From Bradyrhizobium sp. RP6 (lineage in GTDB: Bacteria; Pseudomonadota; Alphaproteobacteria; Rhizobiales; Xanthobacteraceae): a DNA stretch of 64,000 bases. The stretch lies in the NCBI RefSeq assembly GCF_003837805.1, contig NZ_RQIT01000007.1:1-64000 (forward strand), read 5' to 3'. Each line of letters begins with the position of its first letter. Positions within the stretch are counted from its first letter, which is position 1. Under the pieces are notes generated by a model that worked only from the letters and a program-made list of their open reading frames with translations, was not told where the DNA came from and made no database searches. Below are positions 43,294 to 52,955 of the stretch, piece by piece. A program made the translations under genes and the position numbers.

Positions 43294-43689
43294 ATGGACG
43301 CACGCGACTTCATCAAGGCCGGCATGAGTGCCGAGCGAACGCTGGTGGTCCCGGCCGAGCGCACGGTCGGGCATTTCGTGCCCGGCATGCCCATGGTCTA
43401 CGCCACGCCGATGATGATCCTCGAGATGGAGATGACGGCGGGCGATGCGATCCGAGCTGCGCTTCAGCCCGGCTGGGTCACGGTCGGCACCGAGGTCGAC
43501 ATCCGCCATCTCGCCGCGGCACTGGTCGGCGCGACGGTTCGGACCACGGCGAAGGTGCTTGCCGTCGAGCGCCGCGTCATCCGCTTCGAGGTCGAGGCCT
43601 TCGCGGGGACGCGCAAGCTCGGCGAAGGCCGCCACGCGCGCGGTCTCGTCAATGTCGAGATGTTCAACAAGCGGCTGGGGGCGACGTAG
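43294..43689 (+). CDS. Hot-dog thioesterase, FlK-like family
   Basis: A 131-residue hot-dog protein aligning with fluoroacetyl-CoA thioesterase FlK of Streptomyces cattleya. The catalytic triad of FlK (Thr42, Glu50, His76) corresponds to Thr38, Glu46 and His72 here, with conserved spacing. The FlK lid loop with Phe36, which gives fluorine selectivity, is shortened and has no Phe, so a general short-chain acyl-CoA thioesterase is more likely. A repeat element lies just upstream, leaving little room for its own promoter; it may be read with the tautomerase gene. Confidence 0.8.
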   Translation: MDARDFIKAGMSAERTLVVPAERTVGHFVPGMPMVYATPMMILEMEMTAGDAIRAALQPGWVTVGTEVDIRHLAAALVGATVRTTAKVLAVERRVIRFEVEAFAGTRKLGEGRHARGLVNVEMFNKRLGAT

Positions 43690-43769
43690 CTTCCGCATGG
43701 CCGCGGGGCGAGAGCCGGGCCTTTCATGGTTCGAGACGGCGCTTCGCGCCTCCTCATCATGAGGATCGA

Positions 43770-44606
43770 CTACTTCGCCAATTCCCTCGACCGCTGCGTC
43801 GCCGCCGCGATCGCGCGGATCATCAGATCGCGCAGGCCCGGCTCGCCCATCAGCACGCCGAGCGCCGCGGCGGTGGTGCCGCCGGGTGAGGTGACGTTCT
43901 GGCGCAGCGTGGCGGAGGGAAGCTCCGACTGGTGCAGCAGCTCGCCGGAGCCGGCGACGGTCTCGCGGGCGAGCTTCGTCGCCAGCGCTTCGGGCAGGCC
44001 CGCTTCCACACCGGCGCGCGCGAGCTCCTCGGCGAGCAGGAACACATAGGCCGGCCCCGAGCCGGAGACGGCGGTGACCGCATCCATCAGGCCTTCGTCC
44101 TCGACCCATTCGACCGCGCCGGTGGCGCGCAGCAGCGCGTCGGCCACGTCGCGCTGGGCGGCGTTGACGTCCTTGGCTGCGACCGCAACGGTGATGCCGC
44201 GGCCGATCGCCGCCGGCGTGTTCGGCATCGCGCGCACGACGGCGCCGCCGCAGACTTCGGCAAGCGAGGCGATCGTGGTGCCCGCCATGATCGAGACCAC
44301 CGAGGTCTTGTCTGAGACGAACGGCTTCAGCTTGGCGCCGGCCTCGCGGAACATCTGCGGCTTCACCGCGACGACCAGCGTCTCGACGGAGCCGGCGGTG
44401 TTTACATCGGGATTGATCGCCACGCCGTTGGCGGCAAGCGCGGTGATCTCGGGCGAGATGTGCGGATCGATCACCGCGACGCGGCGCGGATCGAGCCCGC
44501 CGGAAAGCCATCCCGTCAGCATCGCGCCGCCCATCTTGCCGGCGCCGGCGAGCAGGATGGTGCCGGTGATGTTTTGGAGGGGGTTGCTGTTTGCCACTTT
44601 GATCAC
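43770..44606 (-). CDS. proC: Pyrroline-5-carboxylate reductase
   Basis: ProC makes proline from pyrroline-5-carboxylate with NAD(P)H. The 278-residue protein has the dinucleotide motif LLAGAGKMGGAML (residues about 18-30) and the C-terminal signature region VAGSGELLHQSELPSATLRQ, with TSPGGTTAAAL. The start is a GTG at 44606; a second in-frame GTG at 44597 is possible. The YbjN gene lies upstream on the same strand, an adjacency seen in related genomes. Confidence 0.96.
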   Translation of the reverse strand: MIKVANSNPLQNITGTILLAGAGKMGGAMLTGWLSGGLDPRRVAVIDPHISPEITALAANGVAINPDVNTAGSVETLVVAVKPQMFREAGAKLKPFVSDKTSVVSIMAGTTIASLAEVCGGAVVRAMPNTPAAIGRGITVAVAAKDVNAAQRDVADALLRATGAVEWVEDEGLMDAVTAVSGSGPAYVFLLAEELARAGVEAGLPEALATKLARETVAGSGELLHQSELPSATLRQNVTSPGGTTAAALGVLMGEPGLRDLMIRAIAAATQRSRELAK

Positions 44607-44622
44607 CCAAGCAAGAGGTGTC

Positions 44623-44642
44623 GTCCCTGCGAACGCAGGGAC
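44623..44642. repeat. Short palindrome between proC and YbjN genes
   Basis: GTCCCTGCG and CGCAGGGAC separated by AA, a shorter relative of the palindrome at 8218-8245. A similar TCCTGCGTTCGCAGG follows near 44721. Confidence 0.55.
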
Positions 44643-44794
44643 CCATAAACACGGGCGGTTCTAATGGATGGAGGGCAGAGCAACAAGCACCGCACGCTAC
44701 GGCGAAATCACGCGGTATGGGTCCTGCGTTCGCAGGCACGCCGATGGGGTGAGAGCAGTGGTCGCCTCACAGCGCCGGGAGAGCGAGGCGCGCC

Positions 44795-45295
44795 TTACGC
44801 CTCGCCCACCGTGTCGAACATTGCCGCGTCCATGGCTTGCGCGGTGGTCTTGCCGGCCCACACTACGAACTGGAACGCCGGGAAGTAGCGCTCGCAGGCG
44901 TGGATGGCGCCGGCGAGCATGGCTTCGCACTGCGCGGTCGAGGCGATGAGGCCGCCCGGCAGCACCAGGGCCTGGCGATGCATCACCATGCCGGTGTTGG
45001 TCCACAGGTCGAAATGGCCGACCCACAGCTGCTCGTTGACCGCGGCGACGAGCCGCTGCACCTCGCTTCGCCGCGGCAGTGGAATCTTCATGTCGAAGGC
45101 GCACGCCAGATGCAGCGCCTCGATCTCGCCCATCCAGGTGAAGGAGAGCTGGTAGTCGGTCCATTGTCCCTTGGAGACAATCGTGAGTTCGTCTTCGCCG
45201 GAGCGTTCGAACGGCCAGTTGTTGCTGGCAGCGATGTCCTCGACCACCGCGAGCGGATGGCTTCTGGAATCGATAGTGCCTTCGAGCAGGGACAT
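44795..45295 (-). CDS. YbjN domain-containing protein
   Basis: A 166-residue YbjN-fold protein, related to type III secretion chaperone-like proteins but of unknown role. Recognisable are HPLAVVEDIAASNNWPFER, LTIVSKGQWTDYQLSFTW and CERYFPAFQFVVWAGK. It is cytosolic. The start is set at MSLLEGTIDS (45295). It precedes proC on the same strand by about 190 bases. In E. coli YbjN affects motility and stress traits, but transfer of that role is not justified. Confidence 0.85.
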   Translation of the reverse strand: MSLLEGTIDSRSHPLAVVEDIAASNNWPFERSGEDELTIVSKGQWTDYQLSFTWMGEIEALHLACAFDMKIPLPRRSEVQRLVAAVNEQLWVGHFDLWTNTGMVMHRQALVLPGGLIASTAQCEAMLAGAIHACERYFPAFQFVVWAGKTTAQAMDAAMFDTVGEA

Positions 45296-45740
45296 GCCGT
45301 CTCGACCTCTTGCCTTCTTGTTGTCTTTGATACGCACGCGGTTGGGCCCAGCGCGCGCTCCCTAAACGTCGCTGCGGCGATCCCTGGGGTCGCTCTCGCG
45401 AGCCCCTCGGATCAGCGCGGGCTTGTCGCGGATCAAGTGATGTGATTTGCGGAATCTGCGCAACGGGGTCGCGAGTCCGTCCACAAGCCAGGACTCGTTC
45501 GTCCACAGCTCATCTCCGCCACAATTCTTAACGGGGCGTAGTGCCATTCCCGTCCCAGGGAGAACAAACCGGAATCAAATCGCGGGGAGAGACCCTCAGT
45601 GCTAATTCCGTACTGCGAGGGCCGAACCGCCGCCGCGGCATGGCACCATGCGATTTGCCTATGCGGAACACGCTTGCCGCGACTGCTCGCCGGCGGCATA
45701 TTTCAGGGCAGGCCGTTCATCCCGGGCGGCTGCGCGTATT

Positions 45741-45841
45741 CCGCAAAAGTGGGTACCGGTTTTGCGACCAGAGTACGCGCAATCTTAAATTTGAGCATTT
45801 TTCTGCGACAAACCGGTTCCCACTTTGTCGGAAAAATGCTC
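45741..45841. repeat. Palindromic repeat ending in a long hairpin next to the riboswitch
   Basis: AAAAGTGGGTACCGGTTTTG in the left arm faces AAACCGGTTCCCACTTT in the right arm. The right half forms its own hairpin: GAGCATTTTTC (45793-45803) with GAAAAATGCTC (45831-45841), and inside it CGACAAA with TTTGTCG. The element ends one base before the riboswitch P1 stem. It is the fullest copy of a family also represented at 3038 and perhaps 32427. Confidence 0.8.
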
Positions 45842-45842
45842 G

Positions 45843-45996
45843 CGTTCTCAGGGCGGGGTGAAAGTCCCCACCGGCGGTAAGGGCCGAAAGGCCTGAAGCC
45901 CGCGAGCGCCTTCCACGAGGGGTATCCCGAAGGGAAGGGTCAGCAGATTCGGTGCAACTCCGAAGCCGACGGTTAAAGTCCGGATGAAAGAGAACG
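45843..45996 (+). ncRNA. FMN riboswitch (RFN element)
   Basis: All conserved blocks are present in order: GGGCGGGGTGAAAGTCCCCA, CCGGCGGTAA, AGCCCGCGAGCG, GGTCAGCAGATTCGGTGCAA, CCGAAGCCGACGG and TTAAAGTCCGGATG. P1 is CGTTCTC (45843-45849) with GAGAACG (45990-45996). It lies 81 bases before ribH2 and would lower its expression when FMN is plentiful. A hairpin CGCATCG/CGATGCG (46009-46025) follows and may be part of the expression platform; no T-run is seen, so control of translation is likelier. Confidence 0.95.
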
Positions 45997-46077
45997 GTCG
46001 GTGGCAGACGCATCGAGACGATGCGGCTGTTTGTCGTTCCGTGTGCCCTGGTTCTGGTCCTTAAACCGAGGAAAGCC

Positions 46078-46638
46078 ATGAATCAGATGCTGCAAGATCC
46101 CCCAACCGAAACGTCCCAAATACAGCCGCCGCCGGTTCCCGCGGACCCGGCACCTTCGCATCCGCGCTTCGCCAAGCCGCAGCGGGTGGCCTTCGTGCAG
46201 GCCTGCTGGCACCACGACGTGGTCGAAGAGGCTCGCATCGCCTTCATCAAGGAGGCGGAGGCGCGGCACCTCACTCATGTCGACGTGTTCGAGGTGCCGG
46301 GCTCATTCGAGATCCCGCTTCACGCGCAGGTCCTCGCCAAGACGCGGCGCTACACCGCGATCGTCGCTGCGGGCCTCGTCGTCGACGGCGGCATCTACCG
46401 GCATGAATTCGTCGCCGACACCGTGATCAAGGCGCTGATGGACGTGCAGCTCCGCACCGAGGTGCCGGTGTTCTCGGCCGTGCTGACGCCGCAGCAATTC
46501 CACGAGACCGAGGTGCACTACGACTTCTTCCGCAAGCACTTTGCGATCAAGGGTGTCGAGGTCGCGGCAGCCTGCGCGGAGACGTTGCATGGGCTGGAGC
46601 GACTGCGCGGCCAGGTGGCGGCGGGAATCGTAGGGTAG
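46078..46638 (+). CDS. ribH2: 6,7-dimethyl-8-ribityllumazine synthase, type II (RibH2)
   Basis: This enzyme condenses 5-amino-6-ribitylaminouracil with dihydroxybutanone phosphate, the step before riboflavin. The sequence follows the rhizobial/Brucella RibH2 type (QACWHHDVVEEAR, VPGSFEIPLHAQVLAKT, VVDGGIYRHEFVA, LTPQQFHE, HYDFFRKHF), which forms decamers. An N-terminal Pro-rich tail of about 30 residues precedes the domain. The ATG at 46078 is supported by GAGGA just upstream and by family alignment. It is controlled by the FMN riboswitch directly upstream and is the only gene in that unit. Confidence 0.95.
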   Translation: MNQMLQDPPTETSQIQPPPVPADPAPSHPRFAKPQRVAFVQACWHHDVVEEARIAFIKEAEARHLTHVDVFEVPGSFEIPLHAQVLAKTRRYTAIVAAGLVVDGGIYRHEFVADTVIKALMDVQLRTEVPVFSAVLTPQQFHETEVHYDFFRKHFAIKGVEVAAACAETLHGLERLRGQVAAGIVG

Positions 46639-46646
46639 GGTCTGAA

Positions 46647-46725
46647 GTCATTCCGGGGCTCGCGAAGCAAGAACCCGGAATCTCGAGATTCCGGGTTCGG
46701 CGCTGGCGCGCCGACCCGGAATGAC
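46647..46725. repeat. Palindromic repeat, CATTCCGGGG family
   Basis: Starts GTCATTCCGGGGCTCGCG and ends GACCCGGAATGAC around GGAATCTCGAGATTCCGG. It lies between convergent ribH2 and prs and may end both transcripts. Confidence 0.9.
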
Positions 46726-46739
46726 GGTGGGGGATCAAA

Positions 46740-47693
<954 letters not shown>

Positions 47694-47887
47694 GGATGCT
47701 TCCTCCCGCGCTTTGCTGGATACGACGTTCAACATCAGAAAATACCCACTGGAAGCACGGTTACGACGGGCGAGGAAATATCAGGCCGGAGGCTGCAATG
47801 GCAACCCGGGATGCTACGTTTTCCCTTTGAAAATCCTGAGTCGGGCCAACGGCTTGGCGCCAATTTGAGGCCGTGGTTTAGCGGGGG

Positions 47888-48514
47888 TTATCGCTCGGCA
47901 TAGCCGAGGGCCGAAGTCGGCATATCCGGCAGCGGAGCGTCCTTGAGGACGCTCGCCACCGCCGGTCCGCGCAGAGCCGGAGCCGCGCCCGGAGCATCCG
48001 GCGTTCCGTTGATCATATTGGAAAGTCCGCTGAATCCGGCCTGGGCGATCTTCCGCAACACGAGGTCGTCGGCCGCCGCCCAAGCATCACGTGTCGCGTC
48101 GCGGCCGCCCTTGGCCGAGGTCGGTTCCTCGCCGGAGAGGCGCAGCGCCCGCTGCTGGTTGGCGTCGTAGACGTCCCAGACCCAGGCGATCACGGTCTTG
48201 CCGCGCACCACCTGGGCGGAGAGGTAGCTGCGCACGCGGTAGGCGGCCGTTCCCTCGCGGGAGACCACGGACAGGCTGCGCAGCTTGGATTCGCTGTCGA
48301 GCACCCCGACCATGCGGTCGAACACCTGCGGCGGCGGTCCGTCGATCGATTCGAACGCCACCGTCGCGCCGCTGCCACCGCTCGGCGCCATCGCATAGGA
48401 ATTGCCCGGCGCGTTGCCGCCGGCGCAGCCGCCAAGCGCGGTCGCCGCCGCCAGCAGCATGACCGCCAGCACGCGCGAACCTGCGCGGCGCAGAAAAGAT
48501 GACGCTTCCCTCAT
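47888..48514 (-). CDS. Lipoprotein of unknown function
   Basis: A 208-residue protein with a type II signal peptide; the lipobox is LGGC with Cys30. The mature part (IDGPPPQVFDRMVGVLDSES, VRSYLSAQVVRGKTVIAWVWDVYD) is globular and rich in short strands and is of a kind seen in Bradyrhizobium annotations as hypothetical. It would depend on Lgt and LspA, both encoded in this window. It lies between prs and the pgeF operon on the same strand. Function unknown. Confidence 0.82.
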   Translation of the reverse strand: MREASSFLRRAGSRVLAVMLLAAATALGGCAGGNAPGNSYAMAPSGGSGATVAFESIDGPPPQVFDRMVGVLDSESKLRSLSVVSREGTAAYRVRSYLSAQVVRGKTVIAWVWDVYDANQQRALRLSGEEPTSAKGGRDATRDAWAAADDLVLRKIAQAGFSGLSNMINGTPDAPGAAPALRGPAVASVLKDAPLPDMPTSALGYAER

Positions 48515-48595
48515 TATGGAGGGCAGCGATATCGTTAAAACGGGTTAACGTCTAGGGCGGCGGGGCCACAGGCTGCTGTCATCGCTCTAAGCACC

Positions 48596-48688
48596 GTCGT
48601 TCCGGGGCGATGCGAAGCATCGAACCCGGAATCTCGAGATTCTCTGGTGCACAAGGGCGCACCATAGTTCGGCTCTTCGAGGAATGAC
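48596..48688. repeat. Palindromic repeat, CATTCCGGGG family (variant ends)
   Basis: Starts GTCGTTCCGGGGCGATGCG and ends CGAGGAATGAC with central GGAATCTCGAGATTC; both ends are slightly eroded. It lies between pgeF and the lipoprotein gene. Confidence 0.8.
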
Positions 48689-48706
48689 GGCGTGTTGCCT
48701 CTGTGT

Positions 48707-49474
48707 TCACTCTTCCAGCGCGATGGCATGAACATGCCGGCCGTAGTCCGGCTCCTTGCGATGCACCGAGCGGCGATAGCTGAAGAAGCGTTCGTCGGCA
48801 TAGGTGTCGAGGCCGAGATCGTCGATCATCAGGATGCCCGCCATTTCCAGCCGCTTGCGGATGAAGCCGGCGAGATCGAACATCGCGTGGCCCTCGCGCA
48901 CGGACGGGATGAAGAACACCGTGTTCTCGGCGTCCGCCTCGATGAAGCGCGTCACGAACTCGTTGCCGACTTCGTAGCTCTCCTGCCGGATCAGGGGACC
49001 GATCGCGGCGATGATGCCGCTGCGCGTGGCGCCGACCTTCTCCATCGCCGAGATCGTCGCTTCCAGCACGCCGGTGAGTGCGCCCTTCCAGCCGGCATGG
49101 GCGCCGCCGATCACGCGCGCATTGGGATCGACGAACAGCACCGGCCCGCAATCGGCCGTGGAGACGCCGAGCGCGATGCCCGGCGTCTTCGTCACCAGCG
49201 CGTCGCCCTTGGGCCGCGGCCCGTTCGGCCACGGCGCGTCAGCGACGAGCACGTCGGGCGAATGGACCTGGTGCAGGCTGAGGAAACGTTCCGGCGCGAC
49301 GCCGACATGCTCGGCCATGCGGCGGCGGTTCTCGGCGACGAGGGTTTGATCGTCATTGGAGCCGAGCCCGCCGTTCAGCGCGGAATAGATGCCGCCGGAA
49401 ACGCCGCCCTCGCGCGTGAAGAAGGCATGGCGCAGGCCGGGCACGGCGGACAGCAGCGACGAGGCAACCGTCAT
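48707..49474 (-). CDS. pgeF: Peptidoglycan editing factor PgeF (laccase-domain, YfiH family)
   Basis: A 255-residue protein of the family once called multicopper polyphenol oxidase. In E. coli YfiH removes misincorporated serine from peptidoglycan precursors. The metal-site motifs are present: HQVHSPDVLV, STADCGPVLFVD and GGAHAGWKGAL. The start at MTVASSLLSA (49474) overlaps the stop of the upstream MidA-like gene by four bases, forming the lgt-midA-pgeF run. Confidence 0.92.
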   Translation of the reverse strand: MTVASSLLSAVPGLRHAFFTREGGVSGGIYSALNGGLGSNDDQTLVAENRRRMAEHVGVAPERFLSLHQVHSPDVLVADAPWPNGPRPKGDALVTKTPGIALGVSTADCGPVLFVDPNARVIGGAHAGWKGALTGVLEATISAMEKVGATRSGIIAAIGPLIRQESYEVGNEFVTRFIEADAENTVFFIPSVREGHAMFDLAGFIRKRLEMAGILMIDDLGLDTYADERFFSYRRSVHRKEPDYGRHVHAIALEE

Positions 49475-50589
49475 GAGGTCTCTCCAGCCTGTTCGAGATC
49501 GCTGAGGCCGGCAAGGCCCGTCAGCCGCGGCTCGGAGATGCCGAGCACCTTGAACATCGAGCCCATGCCGCCGCGCCCGGTATCGGTCAGGCGCTTGAGT
49601 GCGACCGAAATGTCGGTGGCGACCTCGGGTGTCGCCTTCTGCATCAAGGCCGCGGCGCGGGTGTCGATGCCGATACGCTTGAGGAAGTCGCCTTGCGTCA
49701 CCGGGCCGTGCACGCGGGCGCCGACATCCTCGGCCGCGCGCGCCAGTGCCTGGAAGTCGACATGGGCGGTGACGTCGGCCTGGCCCGGGGCTTTCAAGGG
49801 ATCGGCGAAGGTGTGGCGCGCGATGGCCTGGAAGGTGTCGCCGGCGTCGCTGCGCAGATGGCCGTAGTCGATGATCAGCGCCGCGCCGTCCTGGTCGCGC
49901 ACGCGCGTGGCGAGCTTCATGATCTCGCCGTCGGGCCGCCACTCGAAGACCGCCCCGATGGGCGCCGCGCGCACCAAGGGCGGCAGCAGCACGTCGAAGC
50001 GCGGCGTCGGCTCCGGCGCAGCGCCGAACTGAAGCTTGCCGTTGGGGTCGATCTCGATCACACGCTCGTGCCAGCCGTTCTCGAGCCTGACCATCTGGCG
50101 GACCGGCAGCACGTCGAAATATTCGTTGGCGAGGATAATGCTTGGGCCGTCCGGTACGTCGTCGACGCTGTCATGCCAGGCGATGTTGCGCACGTTCGCC
50201 AGCGTCGCACTCTGCCGTTCGCGCAGGACCGGGTTGACCTCGACCAGGTGGATGTTGAGCGCCTGGTAAAGCGGCGGCAGCACGCGCAATGCGCGCAGCG
50301 CATCCGCCATCATGGTGCCGCGGCCGGGGCCGAGCTCGATCAGCCGCAGCAATTGCGGCGAGCCCATCTGCTTCCAGACCGAGGCGGTCCACAACCCTAA
50401 GAGCTCGCCGAACATCTGGCTGACCTCGGGGGCGGTGGTGAAGTCGCCCTCACGCCCGAGCGGATCGCGCGAGATGTAGTAGCCGTGGCGCGGATGCATC
50501 AGGCACAATTCCATGTACCGCCAGACCGGCATCGGGCCTGAGGATTTGATCAGCGCCTTGATCTCGTTGAGGAGCGGCGAGTCTGTCAC
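49471..50589 (-). CDS. SAM-dependent methyltransferase, MidA/NDUFAF7 family
   Basis: A 372-residue protein of the DUF185 family. The eukaryotic member NDUFAF7 (MidA) dimethylates an arginine of the NDUFS2 subunit of respiratory complex I during assembly; a like role in alphaproteobacteria is inferred. Visible motifs are LIELGPGRGTMMADALRALR (SAM loop) and SIILANEYFDVLPVRQ, with DFTTAPEVSQMFGE near the N-terminus. The start is GTG (50589), 18 bases after the lgt stop. pgeF overlaps its end by four bases. Confidence 0.92.
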   Translation of the reverse strand: MTDSPLLNEIKALIKSSGPMPVWRYMELCLMHPRHGYYISRDPLGREGDFTTAPEVSQMFGELLGLWTASVWKQMGSPQLLRLIELGPGRGTMMADALRALRVLPPLYQALNIHLVEVNPVLRERQSATLANVRNIAWHDSVDDVPDGPSIILANEYFDVLPVRQMVRLENGWHERVIEIDPNGKLQFGAAPEPTPRFDVLLPPLVRAAPIGAVFEWRPDGEIMKLATRVRDQDGAALIIDYGHLRSDAGDTFQAIARHTFADPLKAPGQADVTAHVDFQALARAAEDVGARVHGPVTQGDFLKRIGIDTRAAALMQKATPEVATDISVALKRLTDTGRGGMGSMFKVLGISEPRLTGLAGLSDLEQAGETS

Positions 50590-50607
50590 GGCTATCTTCT
50601 CGAAAAA

Positions 50608-51453
50608 CTAGCGAATGGCCTGGAGGGGCTTCGGCGCCCCCCGCCTGACAGCCCATACAATAAGTATCGCGCCGACGATAAGCATCGGGATCGACAACAG
50701 CATGCCCATGGTTAACCCGCCCCAGAGGAAACCGAGCTGCGCGTCCGGCTCGCGGAAATGTTCGCCGGCGATCCGGCTCAGGCCGTAGATCAGGATGAAG
50801 GCGCCGAGGATCATGCCGGGGCGCCTCAAGGCGCCGAAGCGGATCATGATGGCGAGCACGGTGAACAGCAGGATGCCCTCCATGCCCGCTTCATAAAGCT
50901 GGCTCGGATGGCGCGGCAGCTGCGTGGGATCGTTGGGGAAGATCATCGCCCAGGGCAGGCTCGGGTCCGTGGCGCGGCCCCACAATTCGCCGTTGATGAA
51001 ATTGGCGATGCGCCCGAGCAGCAGGCCGACCGGGGCGACGGCGGTGGTGATGTCGCCGAGCGACAGGATCGAGATGCCGTTGCGATAGGCGAACCACATT
51101 ACCGCGACGACGCAGCCGAGGAAGCCGCCATGGAACGACATGCCGCCCTCCCACAGTCTGAAGATCGCGGCGGGATGATCGACGAAGAAGGGCAGATTGT
51201 AGAACAGCACGTAGCCGGTGCGGCCGCCGAGGATGATGCCGAGCGTGACCCACAGGATGAAGTCGTCGATCTGCACCAGCGAGATCGGCGCCGGTCCGCC
51301 CCACAGGCGCTCGTTCTTCAGGAGCGAGCGCGCATAGAGCCAGCCGAACACGATGCCGCAGATATAGGCCAGCGCATACCAGCGGATCGCGAAGGGACCG
51401 ATCTCGATCGCGATCGGCTTGAAGGCAGGAAAGTCGATCAGCAGAAAGGGCAT
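50608..51453 (-). CDS. lgt: Prolipoprotein diacylglyceryl transferase
   Basis: Lgt transfers diacylglycerol from phosphatidylglycerol to the lipobox cysteine, the first step of lipoprotein maturation at the inner membrane. The 281-residue protein has seven hydrophobic segments, the MSFHGGFLG motif with its essential His, and the signature [14 protein letters not shown]. The start at [10 protein letters not shown] (51453) is chosen over a frame open to 51633. It is the first gene of lgt-midA-pgeF. Confidence 0.96.
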   Translation of the reverse strand: MPFLLIDFPAFKPIAIEIGPFAIRWYALAYICGIVFGWLYARSLLKNERLWGGPAPISLVQIDDFILWVTLGIILGGRTGYVLFYNLPFFVDHPAAIFRLWEGGMSFHGGFLGCVVAVMWFAYRNGISILSLGDITTAVAPVGLLLGRIANFINGELWGRATDPSLPWAMIFPNDPTQLPRHPSQLYEAGMEGILLFTVLAIMIRFGALRRPGMILGAFILIYGLSRIAGEHFREPDAQLGFLWGGLTMGMLLSIPMLIVGAILIVWAVRRGAPKPLQAIR

Positions 51454-51651
51454 CGCGCCTTCTATGTCTGGACCAGTTTGCGGCGAAGGAGCACCAGCGG
51501 ACGCCGCATGATTCTTCTTATGCAGGCACGGTGAATACGATTGCAAGGAAACCGATTCATGACAAGGATAGCTGCGATCGGCTCTTGAACCGTTCCCTGC
51601 GGATTGCCATTGTCTTTTCGAGAGTTCGCGCAAAGTTTATCGGAGGCCGAA

Positions 51652-51915
51652 ATGACCCAGACCAGCAACCGGTTTTTCGACGAGATCGGCCGCCTGATGA
51701 ACGACGCCGCCGGTGCCGCCCAGGGCGTCAAGCGCGAGTTCGATACCGTGATGCGCACCCAGGCGGAAAAATTCCTGCGCGACATGGACCTCGTCAAGCG
51801 CGAGGAGTTCGAGGCGGTCAAGGACATGGCGCGCCTGGCGCGCGAGGAGAACGAAGCCCTGAAGGCGCGGATCGCGGCGCTGGAGGCGAAGCTGGGCGGC
51901 ACGCCGACGCCCTGA
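51652..51915 (+). CDS. ubiK: Ubiquinone biosynthesis accessory factor UbiK (BMFP family)
   Basis: An 87-residue coiled-coil protein of the PF04380 family (membrane fusogenic protein BMFP). In E. coli UbiK supports the aerobic ubiquinone synthesis complex. Characteristic are RFFDEIGRLMNDAAGAAQG, the helix KREEFEAVKDMARLAREENEALKARI and a C-terminal trimerising coiled coil ALEAKL. CGGAGG six bases before the ATG sets the start at 51652. It is divergent from lgt. Confidence 0.9.
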   Translation: MTQTSNRFFDEIGRLMNDAAGAAQGVKREFDTVMRTQAEKFLRDMDLVKREEFEAVKDMARLAREENEALKARIAALEAKLGGTPTP

Positions 51916-51948
51916 GACGGGCAATAAGGACGAGGTCTCGCCGACTCC

Positions 51949-52034
51949 TCATGGCCGGGCCTGACCCGGCCATCCATCCCCTTCGGAAGGTGCGGTTCTG
52001 CCTGATGGATGCCCGGGTCACGCCCCGGCATGAC
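51949..52034. repeat. Palindromic repeat, TCATGGCCGGGC family
   Basis: Starts TCATGGCCGGGCCTGACCC and ends CACGCCCCGGCATGAC, between ubiK and rplY. The two arms are related but not identical. Confidence 0.8.
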
Positions 52035-52180
52035 AGGGACCCATTCTCCTTGTCATTTCCGCATCTTCCGGGTAAAAGCCCGCCACGTTCGCGGCCCCCG
52101 CACCCCTGGAGGCTTGCTGCGGATGATGCATGGGCCGCGTTGCGGCCCATTAACTTTTGCAAAAACAAGGACTTAACGAC

Positions 52181-52897
52181 ATGGCGACGACCGTCAAGGA
52201 ATTGAAGGCGACCGCACGTCCGAAGAGCGGCAAGGGGGCCGCCCGGGCTGAGCGTCGCGCCGGCAGAGTGCCCGGAGTGATCTATGGTGACAACCAGCCC
52301 CCGCTGACGATCTCGATTGCAGATCGCGAACTGCGCCAGCGCATCCTCGCGGGCCGGTTCCTGACTACGCTGGTCGACATCGACCTCGACGGCAAGAAGC
52401 ATCGCGTGATTCCGCGCGATTACCACCTCGATCCGGTCAGGGACTTCCCGATCCATGTCGACTTCATGCGGCTCGGCGAAGGCGCCACTATCCGCATCAG
52501 CGTGCCCCTGCACGTGGTGAAGGCGGAAACCTCCCCGGGCGTGAAGCGCGGCGGCACCGTCAACATCGTCGCCCACGCGATCGAGCTCGAATGCGGCGTG
52601 GAGAGCATTCCGCAATACATCGAGGCCGATGTCGGTTCGCTCGAGATCGGTCACTCCCTGCATCTGACCGACATCAAGTTGCCGGCCGGCGTGAAGGCGC
52701 TGACCCGCGAGGACGCGACCCTCGTCACCATCGTGCCGCCGTCCGGCTACGCCGAAGAGCAGAAGGCTGCTGCCGCGGCTGCGGCTGGTGGTGCGGCTCC
52801 GGCCGCGGGCGCTGCTCCGGCGGCGGCTCCGGCTGCGGGCGCTGCTGCTCCGGCTGCGGCTGCCAAGGCTCCCGCCGGCGGCGACAAGAAGAAGTAA
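52181..52897 (+). CDS. rplY: 50S ribosomal protein L25 (Ctc type)
   Basis: L25 binds 5S rRNA. The 238-residue protein is the long two-domain (Ctc/TL5) form: an N-terminal L25 domain (KELKATARPKSGKGAARAER, GRVPGVIYG), then a C-terminal beta domain to about residue 195. The last 43 or so residues are a low-complexity Ala/Pro/Gly tail ending GDKKK. The start at MATTVKELKA (52181) fits the family. It is followed by pth and ychF, a conserved order. Confidence 0.95.
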   Translation: MATTVKELKATARPKSGKGAARAERRAGRVPGVIYGDNQPPLTISIADRELRQRILAGRFLTTLVDIDLDGKKHRVIPRDYHLDPVRDFPIHVDFMRLGEGATIRISVPLHVVKAETSPGVKRGGTVNIVAHAIELECGVESIPQYIEADVGSLEIGHSLHLTDIKLPAGVKALTREDATLVTIVPPSGYAEEQKAAAAAAAGGAAPAAGAAPAAAPAAGAAAPAAAAKAPAGGDKKK

Positions 52898-52955
52898 TCT
52901 CTCAAGGCTGGCGCGCGGTCCTTGATCGCGCGCCGAGCGAGGGGCGCGCCGCGTC

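Noticed and set aside
50891..51304. Arg-rich 138-codon minus-strand frame inside lgt
   Set aside because: It is a shifted frame of lgt with typical GC-rich shadow composition.
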